From assembly GCA_934229385.1 (NCBI GenBank), contig CAKQDH010000001.1:1-64000 (forward strand): a stretch of 64,000 bases of DNA, given 5' to 3'. Made by a program: the position numbers and the translations under genes. Source of the stretch: an uncultured Oenococcus sp. (GTDB taxonomy: Bacteria > Bacillota > Bacilli > Lactobacillales > Lactobacillaceae). Below, piece after piece: positions 63,978-64,000 of this stretch. The stretch's first letter is position 1. The number at the start of each line of letters is the position of its first letter. Below the pieces are notes generated by a model. The model was not told the DNA's origin. It saw only the letters and a list, made by a program, of their open reading frames with translations, and made no database searches.

Positions 63978-64000
63978 TTTAGCACAGGTGATTAACATAA

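Noticed and set aside
1-64000. CRISPR arrays, insertion sequences or prophage genes
   Set aside because: No regularly spaced repeats, transposase, phage or plasmid genes were seen; the only recombinase is XerS, a chromosomal housekeeping enzyme.

Overview
The window looks like chromosomal sequence from a low-GC lactic acid bacterium, most likely family Lactobacillaceae. It has topoisomerase IV parE-parC, a DUF1831 protein beside mtnN, ypsA-rnpB-recU-pbp1A and dinG-ypmB-asnS-dnaD synteny, a mevalonate operon, an IMP dehydrogenase without CBS domains and a tRNA-Leu with an AAG anticodon. Base composition is very AT-rich (intergenic stretches are almost pure A/T) and several proteins are shortened (DinG, RecJ, phosphomevalonate kinase). 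Usual neighbours such as prfB, aspB, nth and gpsB are missing, which suggests a reduced genome. I see no insertion sequence, prophage, plasmid gene or CRISPR array.

Layout. 0-5 kb: a YitT-type membrane protein, hpf, a tRNA-Leu, and a small accessory block of two PlsC-like acyltransferases with a GT8 glycosyltransferase. 5-9 kb: uracil permease and secA. 9-11 kb: a standalone structured RNA (6S-like), yigZ and plsY. 11-17 kb: parE-parC-ppaC, then zinc-free ribosomal proteins L33 and S14. 17-23 kb: udk, a GC-rich zinc alcohol dehydrogenase, a peptide transporter with a problematic 5' end, an EndA-like nuclease and a HAD phosphatase. 22.7-25.3 kb: TPP riboswitch and thiM-thiD-thiE. 25.3-28.2 kb: a palindrome-rich gap, xerS and a polyprenyl diphosphate synthase. 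28.3-38.7 kb: apt-recJ-rnz-obgE-uvrC (minus), a DUF1361 protein and rqcH (plus), rluD and a frameshifted EbsA-like gene. 38.8-47.4 kb: RNase P RNA, a second structured RNA, ypsA, recU, pbp1A, dnaD, asnS, ypmB and a shortened dinG. 47.4-51.1 kb: mevalonate kinase, decarboxylase, phosphomevalonate kinase and isomerase. 51.1-57.8 kb: rsmF, SGNH hydrolase, recD2, DUF1831, mtnN and a histidine phosphatase. 57.9-64 kb: guaA-hpt-purB-purA-guaB.

How the parts work together. The right end is a purine interconversion and salvage unit; guaB and purA share an upstream inverted repeat that may be a common operator. The mevalonate operon makes IPP/DMAPP, which the polyprenyl synthase at 27-28 kb would elongate. 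ThiM, ThiD and ThiE salvage thiazole and HMP under TPP control. RecU, UvrC, RecJ, RecD2 and DnaD cover repair and replication restart.

The most interesting signals are two long rod-like RNAs (9.2-9.4 and 39.3-39.5 kb); several genes with a -10 hexamer only 5-7 bases before the start codon and no ribosome binding site (possible leaderless mRNAs, including a divergent ypsA/recU pair with overlapping -10 boxes); a switch in coding-strand bias beside xerS that may mark the replication terminus; and single-base frame breaks in the peptide transporter and the EbsA-like gene. I found no clearly new multi-gene system.
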